Assembly: GCF_007641235.1 (NCBI RefSeq) | Contig: NZ_CP038157.1 | Location: forward strand, 248,001-312,000 | Direction of reading: 5' to 3' | Source: Corynebacterium sanguinis | GTDB taxonomy: Bacteria; Actinomycetota; Actinomycetes; Mycobacteriales; Mycobacteriaceae | DNA length: 64,000 bases | Shown: positions 48,232-57,508 of the stretch, one piece after another | How the letters are laid out: each line of letters opens with the position of its first letter | Position numbering within the stretch: position 1 is the first letter of the stretch | Position numbers and translations under genes: made by a program | Notes under the pieces: model-generated | Told to the model about the DNA's origin: nothing | The model's input: the letters and a program-made list of their open reading frames with translations, nothing else | The model's database searches: none

Positions 48232-48915
48232 TTACACCCCCGGCTTGCCCGTCTTATACCCGACGCCGCGCACGGTCAAAACGATCTCCGGGTTCTCCGG
48301 ATCGTGCTCAATCTTCGAACGCAGGCGCTGGACGTGGACGTTGACAAGGCGGGTGTCAGAAGCGTTGCGGTAGCCCCAGACGGATTCCAGCAGCTCCTCA
48401 CGGGCATGGACCTGGTTGGGCTTGCGCGCCATCTCCAGGAGCAGATCAAACTCGAGTGGGGTCAGGGCGATCTCGGCGCCGTCGCGCGTGACCATGTGCT
48501 GCGGCACGTCGATGGTGAGGTCGCCAATGGTAAGCACCTCGGCGGGCTCCTCCTCGGTGCGGCGCAGACGAGCCCGGATACGCGCGATGAGTTCCTTCGG
48601 CTTAAACGGCTTGGTGATGTAATCGTCAGCACCCGATTCCAGGCCCAGCACCACATCGACGGTGTCGGTTTTCGCCGTGAGCATCACGATCGGCACCGCG
48701 GAGACCTTGCGGATCTCGCGGCAGATGTCCACGCCATTCATCCCCGGCAGCATCAAATCCAAAAGAACGATGTCGGGGTCGTAGTCGTTAAAGGCCGGAA
48801 CCGCCGCCGCGCCGTCGGTCACCGACTGCGTCTCAAAGCCTTCCGACTCGAGCACGATAGTCAGCATCTCGTTGATGGCTGGGTCATCATCGACGACCAA
48901 AATCCTGTGGGGCAC
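48232..48915 (-). CDS. mtrA: Response regulator MtrA
   Basis: This 227-residue OmpR-type regulator has an acidic pocket VVDDDPAIN, the phospho-acceptor Asp in VLLDLMLPGMNG, the conserved Lys in KPFKPKEL, and a C-terminal winged helix (LTPLEFDLLLEMARKPNQVH, RLRSKIEHDPENP). It is upstream of mtrB by 29 bases. Targets in C. glutamicum include betP/proP and peptidase genes. Confidence 0.96.
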   Translation of the reverse strand: MPHRILVVDDDPAINEMLTIVLESEGFETQSVTDGAAAVPAFNDYDPDIVLLDLMLPGMNGVDICREIRKVSAVPIVMLTAKTDTVDVVLGLESGADDYITKPFKPKELIARIRARLRRTEEEPAEVLTIGDLTIDVPQHMVTRDGAEIALTPLEFDLLLEMARKPNQVHAREELLESVWGYRNASDTRLVNVHVQRLRSKIEHDPENPEIVLTVRGVGYKTGKPGV

Positions 48916-48924
48916 GACGACTCC

Positions 48925-49530
48925 TTAACGTAGGTTCTCTACCGCTTGCATAATAGTCGCAGCGTCGGACACCTTGACCCACCGACCCGCCCAGCCGGTA
49001 TCCGCCAGTCGCTCATACGCGGCGAACGTGTCATGCTGCAAAGATACGTCGCGCTCGTAGCGGTCGCGCACCCGCGCGGCGTCGCTTTCCTCACGGCGGC
49101 GCGCGCGCTGCCCCGCCTCCGCGGGGTCGGTGTCCACCAGCACCTGCAGGTCGGGCTGGGGCAGACCGAGGCGCTCGAACTCGAGCTCAAAGACCCACCT
49201 GGCGGCGGCATCGTCGCCGGTGCGCGCTGCCGTGTACGCGGCGTTCGAGGCGACGTAGCGGTCTAGGATGATGATTTTGTCCGGGGCGTTCGTGAAGGTG
49301 TCGAGAAGCGGCTTGGCCCCCGCCCGATCCAGCGCGAACAAGGTAGCCATCCCGTGCGCCGAGTCCACGAGATCGCCCATCCGGCCGTGCAGCGCCTCCC
49401 GCGCGAGCTGCGCGTGGATGGACTCCGCGTAGCGCGGAAACGCCAGAGTCTCCGCGCCGAGCCCGTCTTTGATGGCGTTAACCAGCGTATTTTTGCCGGC
49501 GCCGTCGATTCCCTCTACCGCGATGATCAT
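48925..49530 (-). CDS. tmk: Thymidylate kinase
   Basis: This 201-residue kinase phosphorylates dTMP. P-loop GIDGAGKNT has Asn where most members have Ser. The DR(Y/F) motif is in ILDRYVASNAAYTAA, and the LID region is basic (GQRARRREESDAARVRDRYE). It lies nine bases ahead of mtrA and six behind sahH, so the sahH-tmk-mtrAB-lpqB genes may form one unit. Confidence 0.93.
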   Translation of the reverse strand: MIIAVEGIDGAGKNTLVNAIKDGLGAETLAFPRYAESIHAQLAREALHGRMGDLVDSAHGMATLFALDRAGAKPLLDTFTNAPDKIIILDRYVASNAAYTAARTGDDAAARWVFELEFERLGLPQPDLQVLVDTDPAEAGQRARRREESDAARVRDRYERDVSLQHDTFAAYERLADTGWAGRWVKVSDAATIMQAVENLR

Positions 49531-49535
49531 GGCGC

Positions 49536-51011
49536 CTAGTAGCGGTAGTGCTCCGGCTTGAACGGGCCGGCGACATCGACGCCGATGTACTCCGCCTGCT
49601 CCTTGGTCAACTCCGTGAGCGTGCCGCCGAGGGCCTCGACATGGATGCGGGCGACCTTCTCGTCGAGGTTCTTCGGCAGGCGGTAAACCTCGTTGTCGTA
49701 CTGCGCGCCGTTGGTGAACAGCTCGATCTGGGCAATCGTCTGGTCAGCGAACGAGTTCGACATCACGAACGACGGGTGGCCAGTGGCGTTGCCCAGGTTG
49801 AGCAGGCGGCCCTCGGACAGCACGATGATCGAGTTGCCGGACGGCAGGTGGAACAGGTCCACCTGCGGCTTGATTGGGGTGCGGCTGACGTCGTCGCGGT
49901 GCAGCAGCGAGTGCATGTCAATCTCGTTGTCGAAGTGGCCGATGTTGCCCAGCACCGCGTGGTCCTTCATCTTCAGCATGTCGCCGAAGGTGATAATCCC
50001 CAGGTTGCCGGTGGCGGTGATCACGACGTCCGACTCCGCGATCGCCTCGTCGACGGTGACAACGCGGTAGCCGTCCATCAGCGCCTGCAGGGCGTTGATC
50101 GGGTCGATTTCGGTGACGGACACGATCGCGCCCTGGCCGTCGAGCGCCTCGGCAACGCCCTTGCCGACGTCGCCGTAGCCGCACACCAGCGCCTTCTTGC
50201 CCGCGATGAGCACGTCGGTGCCGCGGTTGATGCCGTCGATGACGGAGTGGCGGGTGCCGTAGCGGTTGTCGAACTTCGACTTGGTCACGGCGTCGTTGAC
50301 GTTCATTGCCGGGAAGGGCAAAATGCCCTCCCTGGCGAAGTGGTAGAGACGATGCACGCCCGTGGTGGTCTCTTCTGTTACGCCCTTGACCGCGGCCGCC
50401 GTCGCCGTCCACACGCCGCTGTCGGCGGCGAGCGTTTCGCTCAGCATGGAGTAGAACGCGACCTGCTCGTCAGAGTCGCCGGGCTGGGAGTTGGGCACCG
50501 CACCGGCCTTCTCAAACTCCATGCCCTTGATCACGGCCATAGTGGCGTCGCCGCCGTCGTCAAGAATCATGTTCGGGTACACGCCCTCGCCCCAGTTGAA
50601 GATCTGGCGCACGCACCACCAGTACTCGTCGAGGGTCTCGCCCTTCCAGGCGAACACGGGCACGCCCTGCGGGTTGTCCGGGGTGCCGTCCTTGCCGACC
50701 ACAATGGCCGCGGCGGCCGCGTCCTCGGTGGAGAAGATGTTGCAGGATGACCAACGGACCTCGGCGCCGAGCGCGACGAGCGTCTCAATGAGCACGGCGG
50801 TCTGCGTGGTCATGTGGATCGACCCGGAGATGCGCGCGCCCGCCAAGGGCTGCTCTTCGGCGTACTCGCGGCGCAGCTGCATCAGGCCCGGCATCTCGTA
50901 CTCGGCGAGCTCGATCTGCTTGCGTCCGGCCTCGTAGAGGCTGATATCGGCAATCTTGTAATCCGCCGTGAGGTCGGTCCCGTGGTCGGCTGCGCCGCTC
51001 GCGTCGTTCAT
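49536..51011 (-). CDS. sahH: S-adenosylhomocysteine hydrolase
   Basis: This 491-residue enzyme splits S-adenosylhomocysteine to adenosine and homocysteine, recycling the methylation product. The NAD motif [15 protein letters not shown] is intact, as are SRSTK-region equivalents such as [14 protein letters not shown] and the C-terminal KPEHYRY with the NAD-contacting Lys/Tyr. The 40-residue insert around [16 protein letters not shown] is normal for actinobacteria. Confidence 0.96.
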   Translation of the reverse strand: MNDASGAADHGTDLTADYKIADISLYEAGRKQIELAEYEMPGLMQLRREYAEEQPLAGARISGSIHMTTQTAVLIETLVALGAEVRWSSCNIFSTEDAAAAAIVVGKDGTPDNPQGVPVFAWKGETLDEYWWCVRQIFNWGEGVYPNMILDDGGDATMAVIKGMEFEKAGAVPNSQPGDSDEQVAFYSMLSETLAADSGVWTATAAAVKGVTEETTTGVHRLYHFAREGILPFPAMNVNDAVTKSKFDNRYGTRHSVIDGINRGTDVLIAGKKALVCGYGDVGKGVAEALDGQGAIVSVTEIDPINALQALMDGYRVVTVDEAIAESDVVITATGNLGIITFGDMLKMKDHAVLGNIGHFDNEIDMHSLLHRDDVSRTPIKPQVDLFHLPSGNSIIVLSEGRLLNLGNATGHPSFVMSNSFADQTIAQIELFTNGAQYDNEVYRLPKNLDEKVARIHVEALGGTLTELTKEQAEYIGVDVAGPFKPEHYRY

Positions 51012-51135
51012 TTCTTGTCGTTACTCCCAGTTATAAAGAGGGCTTGAAACTTGTGGCCCATGGATTGTTCGCTCCCACCATAGTCGCCCAGCCCCCTCGC
51101 ACCGGCTTCGCGGCCGCGCTGAATGAGGCGGCTAG

Positions 51136-51495
51136 TTAGGAGAGGGCTTCGACGAAGGGGTCGACGTCTTGGTCGTCCTCGGTCTCCGCGGCCTCGAGGA
51201 CGGACACCGCCGCCTCCGCGAGCTTCTCGTCGATCTCGGCCGAGGCGGAGCGGATAAACGGGTAGCTATCGACGATCTCGCCCGCACTGAATGGAGCTCC
51301 GGACCAGATCGCTGCGATCGTCGCGGCGGCAAGACCGTTGGCGATTTCTTCCTCTGTCGCCGAGTCCGCGTTAGCCGCTAGTAGCACCGCATCTCGGACG
51401 GACTCGGCAACGTCGTCGGGGTCGAGCTCGGAAAGCTCATCGAGGAAGTCGACGTTTTCTTCCCGCGAGAAGATGTCCTTGTCCCAGGCGCTCAT
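51136..51495 (-). CDS. DUF4259 family protein
   Basis: This 119-residue acidic protein begins MSAWDKDIFSREENVDFLDE, the DUF4259 start, with AANADSATEEEIANGLAAAT in the middle. It is helical, with no catalytic motif. It stands alone between sahH and the Pro-rich gene. Function unknown. Confidence 0.8.
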   Translation of the reverse strand: MSAWDKDIFSREENVDFLDELSELDPDDVAESVRDAVLLAANADSATEEEIANGLAAATIAAIWSGAPFSAGEIVDSYPFIRSASAEIDEKLAEAAVSVLEAAETEDDQDVDPFVEALS

Positions 51496-51710
51496 TGCTG
51501 TTGGTCTCCTGTCTGTGGTGCGGAGGGTGAGGTGGGGTGCGCCACCGGTGTTCACTGTCATTGCTATCCCCTTAGTACGCCATCTGTCTAGTACGCACCA
51601 CCGGAACGTCGGTGTGGTGGCTTCACAAATGGCCTCCGACGTGCTATAAAATCAAAGTCGGAATCAAACCGTTACCAAGCTGTAACTAATCCCAGGGAAA
51701 GGGGCACGCC

Positions 51711-52412
51711 ATGAACGACTCAAAACGCATCGTTTCTGTCTTCATGGCGGTCGGCCTTGCCCTCGCCATCGGGGTCGGCGTGGCTGTGTGGAAGATGTCC
51801 TCTCCCACCTCCTCTGCGGATCCCGCCTACCAGGCCGATGCGGCTGAACCCTCCACCACCGAGCGGACGAGCCAGCCCGTAATGCGCGGAGCCACGTCGC
51901 CGGAGTCGACAGCGCCCACGGAGGACGAGGCCGCCGAGAACACGCAGAGCCCTGAGGCCGCCGGCAATACAGAGCGCGATCCGCTGCTCCCGCCGAACGC
52001 CGTGGTTAACCCGGCTCCACGCGCGGCCACCCCAACGCGCGTCTACCGCCCCTCCAACGTCGTTCCCACCTCTGTTGCCGCGCCGCAGGGCGACGCGCTG
52101 GGTACCGATCTTGCACCGGCAGGTCCCACCGGGCAGGCTGTGGAGCCCGTCCCGACTGCCCCGGCTGAGGCCGCACCGGAGACTCCGGCCCCGGCTGCGC
52201 CGCCGAGCACACCCGCAACCGCTCCGACGGACGCAACTGTGCCCGCGTCACCGGGCGTTAATTCCACCGATGTGCAGAACCCGGCGGAGAGTGCCCCGGC
52301 CGAGCAGCTCGCTGCTCCCCAGCAGCTGCCGGACCCGGTCGAGCAGGCCCTCCCGCCGACCTCCACCGACCCGAAGACGTGGTGGGACCGCCTCCAGCAG
52401 GTTTTCCAATAA
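51711..52412 (+). CDS. Membrane-anchored Pro/Ala/Thr-rich exported protein
   Basis: The 233-residue product starts with a short basic segment and one hydrophobic helix (IVSVFMAVGLALAIGVGVAVW). About 190 residues of Pro, Ala, Thr, Ser and Glu without predicted fold follow, ending in a short aromatic patch TWWDRLQQVFQ. It looks like a wall-spanning or mucin-like spacer, possibly O-mannosylated as other corynebacterial Pro/Thr-rich proteins are. The GGGAAAGGGG ribosome site supports the start. Not recognised as a family. Confidence 0.65.
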   Translation: MNDSKRIVSVFMAVGLALAIGVGVAVWKMSSPTSSADPAYQADAAEPSTTERTSQPVMRGATSPESTAPTEDEAAENTQSPEAAGNTERDPLLPPNAVVNPAPRAATPTRVYRPSNVVPTSVAAPQGDALGTDLAPAGPTGQAVEPVPTAPAEAAPETPAPAAPPSTPATAPTDATVPASPGVNSTDVQNPAESAPAEQLAAPQQLPDPVEQALPPTSTDPKTWWDRLQQVFQ

Positions 52413-52419
52413 GCCGGAT

Positions 52420-53391
52420 TTAAGCTGGCTCGTCCATTGCGGTGGCGGCGAGCGCGCGGACGATCAGCCGCGCAACCGTCGATTCTTCGCCTACCGACGA
52501 CGGCTCGCACCACTGCGCAGTGGCGTCGGCGAGCGCGACGTCGGCCTGATTCCACACCACTACCTTGAGCGCCACATGGTGTTGCTCCCCGTCGATGAAC
52601 GGATCGTGGAAGATGTCGCGGGCGGGTTGTTCCACCGCCCGGTCAAGCTCGCGGTGCTCCACAAACCCCGACGCCATCGAGCGCGCCGACCAGACCTGCG
52701 CCGCGACTGAGGCCACCGCGGCCCCGCAGCGCTCGAAGCCGGTGTGGATGACCCGTGCCCCGGAAGCGAACGCACGCAGCTGCCGCGCGGCGTTGACCGC
52801 CTCATCGCGCTGGGGGCTTAAGCCCACGAGCTCCTCATCAACGTCCTCGGCCATCGCCTGCAGCTGGGTGGAAATCAGCTCCGCTGGCTGCTCGAGCGCG
52901 TCGAGGACCGCGGTAAACACACCGAATGCGCGCAGCGGCGAGGTGCCCGCTGACGTGGGCAGCGCGGGGATGATGAGGGTGGCGTCGGGGGCGTCGTCGA
53001 GAAGCGGGCCGCGCGCGGGACCAGCCAGAACGGTCTCGGCGCCTCGGGCCGACGCGGTGATCAGCGCGCGCGAGACCCCGTCATCCTCGGCGGCGTCGCC
53101 CACGATAACAACGACGTCGAGCGGCCCGACGTAGCTGGGCAGCACGGGCGTCACTACCACCGGCAGCCGCAGGGGCGCGCGCAGCTCCACCACGGCCTGG
53201 GCCGCGGCGCGCGAGATCTGGTCGGTCGCGATCACCACGACGCTTCGCGGGTCAACGGCGCGCAGCGAATCCAGCCGCTGCGCCGCCTCGGCCACCGCCC
53301 GAAGTTGGGCGCCTTCGTGCGCGACGTCGAAAAACAGCACGGTTTCGCGGTCGTAGCGGCCCGAACCGTCGTAGTATTGCTGGTCGTCCAT
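52420..53391 (-). CDS. TobH/SIS-domain-like protein of the mannose cluster
   Basis: This 323-residue protein resembles the bifunctional phosphoglucose/phosphomannose isomerase-like TobH proteins (Rv3256c). Two SIS-like halves are visible: DVVVIVGDAAEDDGVSRALI in the first and, weakly, AFASGARVIHTGF in the second. Catalytic residues cannot be assigned. Its position directly after phosphomannomutase supports a role in sugar-phosphate metabolism for mannose donors. Confidence 0.75.
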   Translation of the reverse strand: MDDQQYYDGSGRYDRETVLFFDVAHEGAQLRAVAEAAQRLDSLRAVDPRSVVVIATDQISRAAAQAVVELRAPLRLPVVVTPVLPSYVGPLDVVVIVGDAAEDDGVSRALITASARGAETVLAGPARGPLLDDAPDATLIIPALPTSAGTSPLRAFGVFTAVLDALEQPAELISTQLQAMAEDVDEELVGLSPQRDEAVNAARQLRAFASGARVIHTGFERCGAAVASVAAQVWSARSMASGFVEHRELDRAVEQPARDIFHDPFIDGEQHHVALKVVVWNQADVALADATAQWCEPSSVGEESTVARLIVRALAATAMDEPA

Positions 53392-53411
53392 GGGCCCAGC
53401 CTACGTGGCGG

Positions 53412-54785
53412 CTACGCCCGGATGATGCCGAGGACTTCCTCGACGATCGCGTCCACTTCAGCGCGCGTCGGGGCCTCAGCGTTGAGGCGCAGCAGCGGCT
53501 CGGTGTTGGAGGCGCGGACGTTGAACCACACCGGCGGGGTCTCGCTCAGCTCGACGGTGACGCCATCGAGCTTGTCGACGCCCACCGCACGCTCCGCAAA
53601 TGCCTCGACAACGCGCTCGGTCGCAGCGTCCTGGTCGTCGACCTCGGAGTTGATCTCGCCAGAGGCGGCGTAGCGGTCGTACTCGCCCATCAGCTCGCTC
53701 AGAGGCAGGTCCTGCTCGGCGAGCGCGGCGAGCACGTGGAGGGCGGCGAGCAGGCCCGAGTCGGCGTTGAAGAACTCGGCGAAGTAGTAGTGGGCGGAGT
53801 GCTCTCCGCCGAACAGTGCGCCCGTTTCGGCCATGTGCGCCTTGATGTAGGAGTGGCCCACGCGCGTGCGCACGGCCCTTCCGCCCTGTTCAGCGACGAT
53901 TTCTGGCACCGCGCGCGAGGTAATCGCGTTGTGGATGATCGTCGCCCCCGGGTGCTCGGCGAGCGTGCGCGCCGCCACCAGTGCGGTGATCGCGGACGGC
54001 GACACGGGCTCACCCCGCTCGTCGACGACGAAGCAGCGGTCCGCGTCCCCGTCAAACGCGAGCCCGATGTCGGCGCGCTGCTCCACCACGAGCTTCTGTA
54101 GGTCCTCGAGGTTCTTCGCGTCCAGCGGGTTGGCCTCGTGGTTGGGGAAGGTGCCGTCGAGCTCAAAGTAGAGCGGGCGCACGTCAACCCCGTCTAAAAC
54201 GGCGGGCACGGTCAGACCGGCCATCCCGTTCGCGGCGTCGACGGCGACGACGAGCGGGCGCCGCGACGGCACGGGCACCAGCTCGCGCAGGAAGGCCGCG
54301 TAGTCGCTGAGCACATCTCGCTTCTCGACGCCCCCCGCAACGCCCTCGTACGCCGGCACGCCGTCGAGGATGAGCTGTGAGATCGCAGCAAGCCCGGTGT
54401 CGGTGCTGACGGGTTTTGCCCCGGCGCGGCACAGCTTGACGCCGTTGTACTGGGCCGGGTTGTGGGAGGCGGTGAACATGGCGCCGGCGCACTCGAGGCT
54501 GCCCGAGGCGAAGTACAGCTCGTCGGTCGAGGTCAGGCCGAGCTCGACAACGTCGAGGCCCTGGGATGCCGCACCACGCGCAAACACTTCGGCCAGCGCC
54601 GGGGAGGAGGGGCGCATGTCGTAGCCCACGGCGATGCGGGTCTCCCCCTCGCCGCGCAGGATGTGCGCGAACGCCGCGCCCGCGTCAGAGACGAACTGCT
54701 CGTCGATTGTTTCGCCGACGACACCGCGGATGTCGTACGCCTTGATGACCTTCGTGATCGACTCTTGCGTGTGCGTGATTGCCAT
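53412..54785 (-). CDS. manB: Phosphomannomutase/phosphoglucomutase
   Basis: This 457-residue mutase converts mannose 6-phosphate to mannose 1-phosphate for GDP-mannose. The phospho-Ser is in MFTASHNPAQYNGVK, the metal loop is AFDGDADRCFVVD, sugar-binding GGEHSAHYYF follows, and the phosphate loop near the end is VRASNTEPLLRLN. The ATG at 54785 was chosen; the longer frame adds ten unrelated residues. It is downstream of the DUF3499 gene by ten bases. Confidence 0.93.
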   Translation of the reverse strand: MAITHTQESITKVIKAYDIRGVVGETIDEQFVSDAGAAFAHILRGEGETRIAVGYDMRPSSPALAEVFARGAASQGLDVVELGLTSTDELYFASGSLECAGAMFTASHNPAQYNGVKLCRAGAKPVSTDTGLAAISQLILDGVPAYEGVAGGVEKRDVLSDYAAFLRELVPVPSRRPLVVAVDAANGMAGLTVPAVLDGVDVRPLYFELDGTFPNHEANPLDAKNLEDLQKLVVEQRADIGLAFDGDADRCFVVDERGEPVSPSAITALVAARTLAEHPGATIIHNAITSRAVPEIVAEQGGRAVRTRVGHSYIKAHMAETGALFGGEHSAHYYFAEFFNADSGLLAALHVLAALAEQDLPLSELMGEYDRYAASGEINSEVDDQDAATERVVEAFAERAVGVDKLDGVTVELSETPPVWFNVRASNTEPLLRLNAEAPTRAEVDAIVEEVLGIIRA

Positions 54786-54795
54786 GGCGGCAATC

Positions 54796-55290
54796 CTAGT
54801 TGTTGCGCTCGACATTCTCCTGGGATGGGTCTGGGACGACCCGGAGGTGGGAGCGTCGCGCGGCCTTGGCGGCGTTGAGCTGCCCCTCGACGCGCTTGGT
54901 GCGGTGCACCGGGTGGTTCGAGGTGCCGGGGTCGCCGAAGTCGTGGTTGGCCGCGTACTCGATCGGGTCCTGGCTGGTGTCGACGAGCCCGGTGGTCACC
55001 CGCCCGGCTTCGCGCACCGCCTCCGCCAGCGCGGTGAGGTCGGCTTCCTCCATGCTCTCGAGCTCGTCGTCGTCGATCTCGACGTGCTCGACTCGCACCA
55101 TGTCCCAGCCGACGGGCGCGGAGATGTTGGAAGAGTGGCGTTCGCACAGGTCCCAGGAGTGGGGTTCGGCCACGGGAGCGAGCGGGCCGACGACGGCGGT
55201 GGAATCCGCGTACGCGTAGATGAGCGTGGCCACGGCAGGCCTGCCGCAGCCGGGACGGCAGCAACGACGGAAGGTGTTCACGTGGGCCAA
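54796..55290 (-). CDS. DUF3499 family zinc-binding-type protein
   Basis: This 164-residue protein has an N-terminal metal-binding segment (RRCCRPGCGRPA with later DLCERHSS), typical of DUF3499 (Rv3258c). The C-terminal part is charged. A TTG start at 55290 with AGGAGAGG seven bases upstream is favoured over GTG at 55281. The gene opens the DUF3499-manB-tobH operon. Function unknown. Confidence 0.8.
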   Translation of the reverse strand: MAHVNTFRRCCRPGCGRPAVATLIYAYADSTAVVGPLAPVAEPHSWDLCERHSSNISAPVGWDMVRVEHVEIDDDELESMEEADLTALAEAVREAGRVTTGLVDTSQDPIEYAANHDFGDPGTSNHPVHRTKRVEGQLNAAKAARRSHLRVVPDPSQENVERNN

Positions 55291-55376
55291 GTCTAAACCT
55301 CTCCTTGAGATCTGGCGGGTGACACGCGGCGTGGTAGGCCGCGACGGCGCCTACTGAAGTCCTATCATAAGGCGCT

Positions 55377-55874
55377 ATGAGCCCCGCCGAATCCCCGCAG
55401 TCCCGCCGGCACGCCCGGCTTGCGCACCTGCGGCCCGCCCACGACCGCAGGGGGCGCGGGCCGCGCGGGCCGCTCCTTCCCGTCGCGGTCCCGCGGTACA
55501 GGACTCGCTCGATGGCCTTCGACCAGCTGGTGTTAGAGGCGTACGCCCCGCTGCACAACGCTTACCTCGATCAGCTCGCAGGGGTTGATCTCGCGGTGGA
55601 CACCATCCCACGGATGCGCCTGCGGCCGGACTCGGTAATGCCCGACGACATCGTCGCAGACGGGCCGGTGCCGTTGGGACGCATCCTGGGCGCGGGCGTG
55701 GACAGAAACGGCAACCCGACTCGGGCGCGGATCATCGTTTTCCGGATGCCGGTGGAGCGCCGAGCGAAAACGGTGGTTGAGCGCTCGGAGATGCTGACGT
55801 GGATTCTCACGGCGCTGGTGGCGAACCACCTCAATATGGACCCGCGGGATCTTGACCCCGAATTTGGCTGGTAG
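55377..55874 (+). CDS. Metallopeptidase-family-like protein lacking HExxH (Rv3259-type)
   Basis: This is a 165-residue protein with a basic, Arg/Pro-rich N-terminus and a core from RSMAFDQLVLEAYAPLHNAY to the end NMDPRDLDPEFGW. The end pattern resembles the small PF06262-like metallopeptidase family, but no His-Glu pair is present where the zinc motif would lie (ILTALVANHL). It may be a non-catalytic relative. It sits between DUF3499 and whiB2 exactly as Rv3259. Confidence 0.65.
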   Translation: MSPAESPQSRRHARLAHLRPAHDRRGRGPRGPLLPVAVPRYRTRSMAFDQLVLEAYAPLHNAYLDQLAGVDLAVDTIPRMRLRPDSVMPDDIVADGPVPLGRILGAGVDRNGNPTRARIIVFRMPVERRAKTVVERSEMLTWILTALVANHLNMDPRDLDPEFGW

Positions 55875-56174
55875 TTAGCCGATCTGTTTCTTCAGGCGGC
55901 GGCGCTCGCGGTCGGACAGGCCGCCCCAGATTCCGAAGCGCTCATCGTGCTCGAGCGCGTACTCGAGGCACTCGTCGCGGACGGCGCAGGCCTGGCAGAT
56001 GCGCTTGGCTTCGCGGGTCGAGCCGCCCTTTTCCGGGAAGAATGCCTCGGGGTCGGTTTGGGCGCAGAGGGCCTGATCCTGCCACTCCTGTTCGACGGTG
56101 CCGAAGAGCTCATCGAGGGTCATCCCGCCCGCAGCTGCGCCACGGAGAATGGCGTTGTCAGCCATATTGTCCAC
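55875..56174 (-). CDS. whiB2: WhiB2-type iron-sulfur regulator (WhcD-like)
   Basis: This 99-residue WhiB protein has cluster Cys in ALCAQTDPEAFFPEKGG and ICQACAVRDEC, followed by GIWGGLSDRERRRLKKQ. In M. tuberculosis and C. glutamicum the orthologue (WhiB2, WhcD) works with WhiA in control of septation. The start is GTG at 56174 or ATG at 56165; both have a G-rich upstream region. About 250 bases of upstream DNA separate it from manC. Confidence 0.92.
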   Translation of the reverse strand: MDNMADNAILRGAAAGGMTLDELFGTVEQEWQDQALCAQTDPEAFFPEKGGSTREAKRICQACAVRDECLEYALEHDERFGIWGGLSDRERRRLKKQIG

Positions 56175-56421
56175 GCCGTCCCCTTCCTCCGTTGTGGGTT
56201 GCTTACATGCCTGTGATTACTACAGCGATTACACACCGATTAGGCAAAGCCCCGCAACACGTTTTGTATGCAAACGGGGTCGAACACGGTAAAAACCGCG
56301 CCAATAATCACATTCGTCACATCAGTAACACTGGACCGAGCCTGGGGGTAAATTGCGGGGGTGCTACATGTTGTGGCGGTTGTGGCCTAGGGCACCTAAT
56401 TGCCCCTGTATCGGCGTGTCG

Positions 56422-57501
56422 CTACGCGTCGGGCGAAAATCGGATCCCCGAGTCGGGAATAACCACGCCGGGCCACACGCGCATCCCAGCCTGGAGCTCG
56501 CAGCGGGCCCCGATCTGGGCGCCCTCGCCCACGACGCAGTCGATGATCCTCGCGTTGGCGCCAATGCGCGCCCCGGCCGCGATGATGGACCCGCGCACCA
56601 TGGCGCCAGGCTCGATGGTCACGCCATCGAAAATCACGCTGTCGTCGACACGGCAGCCCGCGCCGATGTCGCAGCCGCGCCCCACGGCCGTACCGCCCAT
56701 GAGGATCACCCCGCCGGCGATACCGGCGCTCTCGTCCACAAACGCCTCACCCGTGCGCCCTTCAAGCAGCGGCGAGTAGGCGATCCCGCGCACCACGTCA
56801 GAGGAGCCCTGCACAAAGTCGTCGGGGCGACCCATGTCGCGCCAGTACGAGGTGTCGACGTGGCCGACGATCTTCGCCCCGTCCGACAGCAGGCCCGGGA
56901 ACGTCTCGCGCTCCACGGACACGACGCGCCCCGCCGGGATCTCGTTGATCACGGAGCGCTTGAACACGTAGCAGCCCGCGTTGATCTGATCGGTTGGCGG
57001 GTCGGGGGTTTTCTCCAGGAACTCGAGGACGTTGCCATCGTCGTCCGTCGGCACGCAGCCAAAGGCGCGCGGGTCGGGCACGCGGACGAGATGCAGGGTC
57101 ACGTCCGCGTCCTTGTCGGTGTGCGTGGCCAGGATCTCGCTCAGGTCGGCGCCGGAAAGGACGTCGCCGTTGAACACCATTGCGGTGTCGTAGCGCAGCT
57201 TGTCGGCCACGTTGCGGATCGCTCCGCCGGTGCCCAGCGCCTCCTCCTCGACGACGTACTCGATCTCGAGGCCCCAGTCGGAGCCGTCGCCGAAGTACGC
57301 CTCGAACACCTCGGCCTTAAACGAAGTGCCGAGCACGACGTGGTTCATCCCCGCGGCGCGGATCCGGGCGAGCAGGTGGCTGAGGAAAGGGAAGCCGGCG
57401 GTGGGGAGCATGGGTTTGGGAGTCGACACCGTCAGCGGGCGAAGCCTGGTGCCGCGCCCCCCAACGAGGATGACCGCGTCGGTGCGCGCTGGATCTGTCA
57501 T
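56422..57501 (-). CDS. manC: Mannose-1-phosphate guanylyltransferase (GDP-mannose pyrophosphorylase)
   Basis: This 359-residue nucleotidyltransferase makes GDP-mannose from GTP and mannose 1-phosphate. The GTP-binding loop is VILVGGRGTRLRPLTVSTPK, the metal Asp lies in AMVFNGDVLSG, and a left-handed beta-helix of hexapeptides forms the C-terminal third (GGVILMGGTAVGRGCDIGAG onward). The ATG giving MTDPARTD starts the domain. It is seven bases downstream of wbbL. Confidence 0.9.
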   Translation of the reverse strand: MTDPARTDAVILVGGRGTRLRPLTVSTPKPMLPTAGFPFLSHLLARIRAAGMNHVVLGTSFKAEVFEAYFGDGSDWGLEIEYVVEEEALGTGGAIRNVADKLRYDTAMVFNGDVLSGADLSEILATHTDKDADVTLHLVRVPDPRAFGCVPTDDDGNVLEFLEKTPDPPTDQINAGCYVFKRSVINEIPAGRVVSVERETFPGLLSDGAKIVGHVDTSYWRDMGRPDDFVQGSSDVVRGIAYSPLLEGRTGEAFVDESAGIAGGVILMGGTAVGRGCDIGAGCRVDDSVIFDGVTIEPGAMVRGSIIAAGARIGANARIIDCVVGEGAQIGARCELQAGMRVWPGVVIPDSGIRFSPDA

Positions 57502-57508
57502 GATCTTT

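Noticed and set aside
56175-56421. TGTG...CACA elements upstream of whiB2 as a GlxR site
   Set aside because: The TGTGA and TACACA halves are 14 to 16 bases apart instead of six, so they do not fit the CRP-family spacing.
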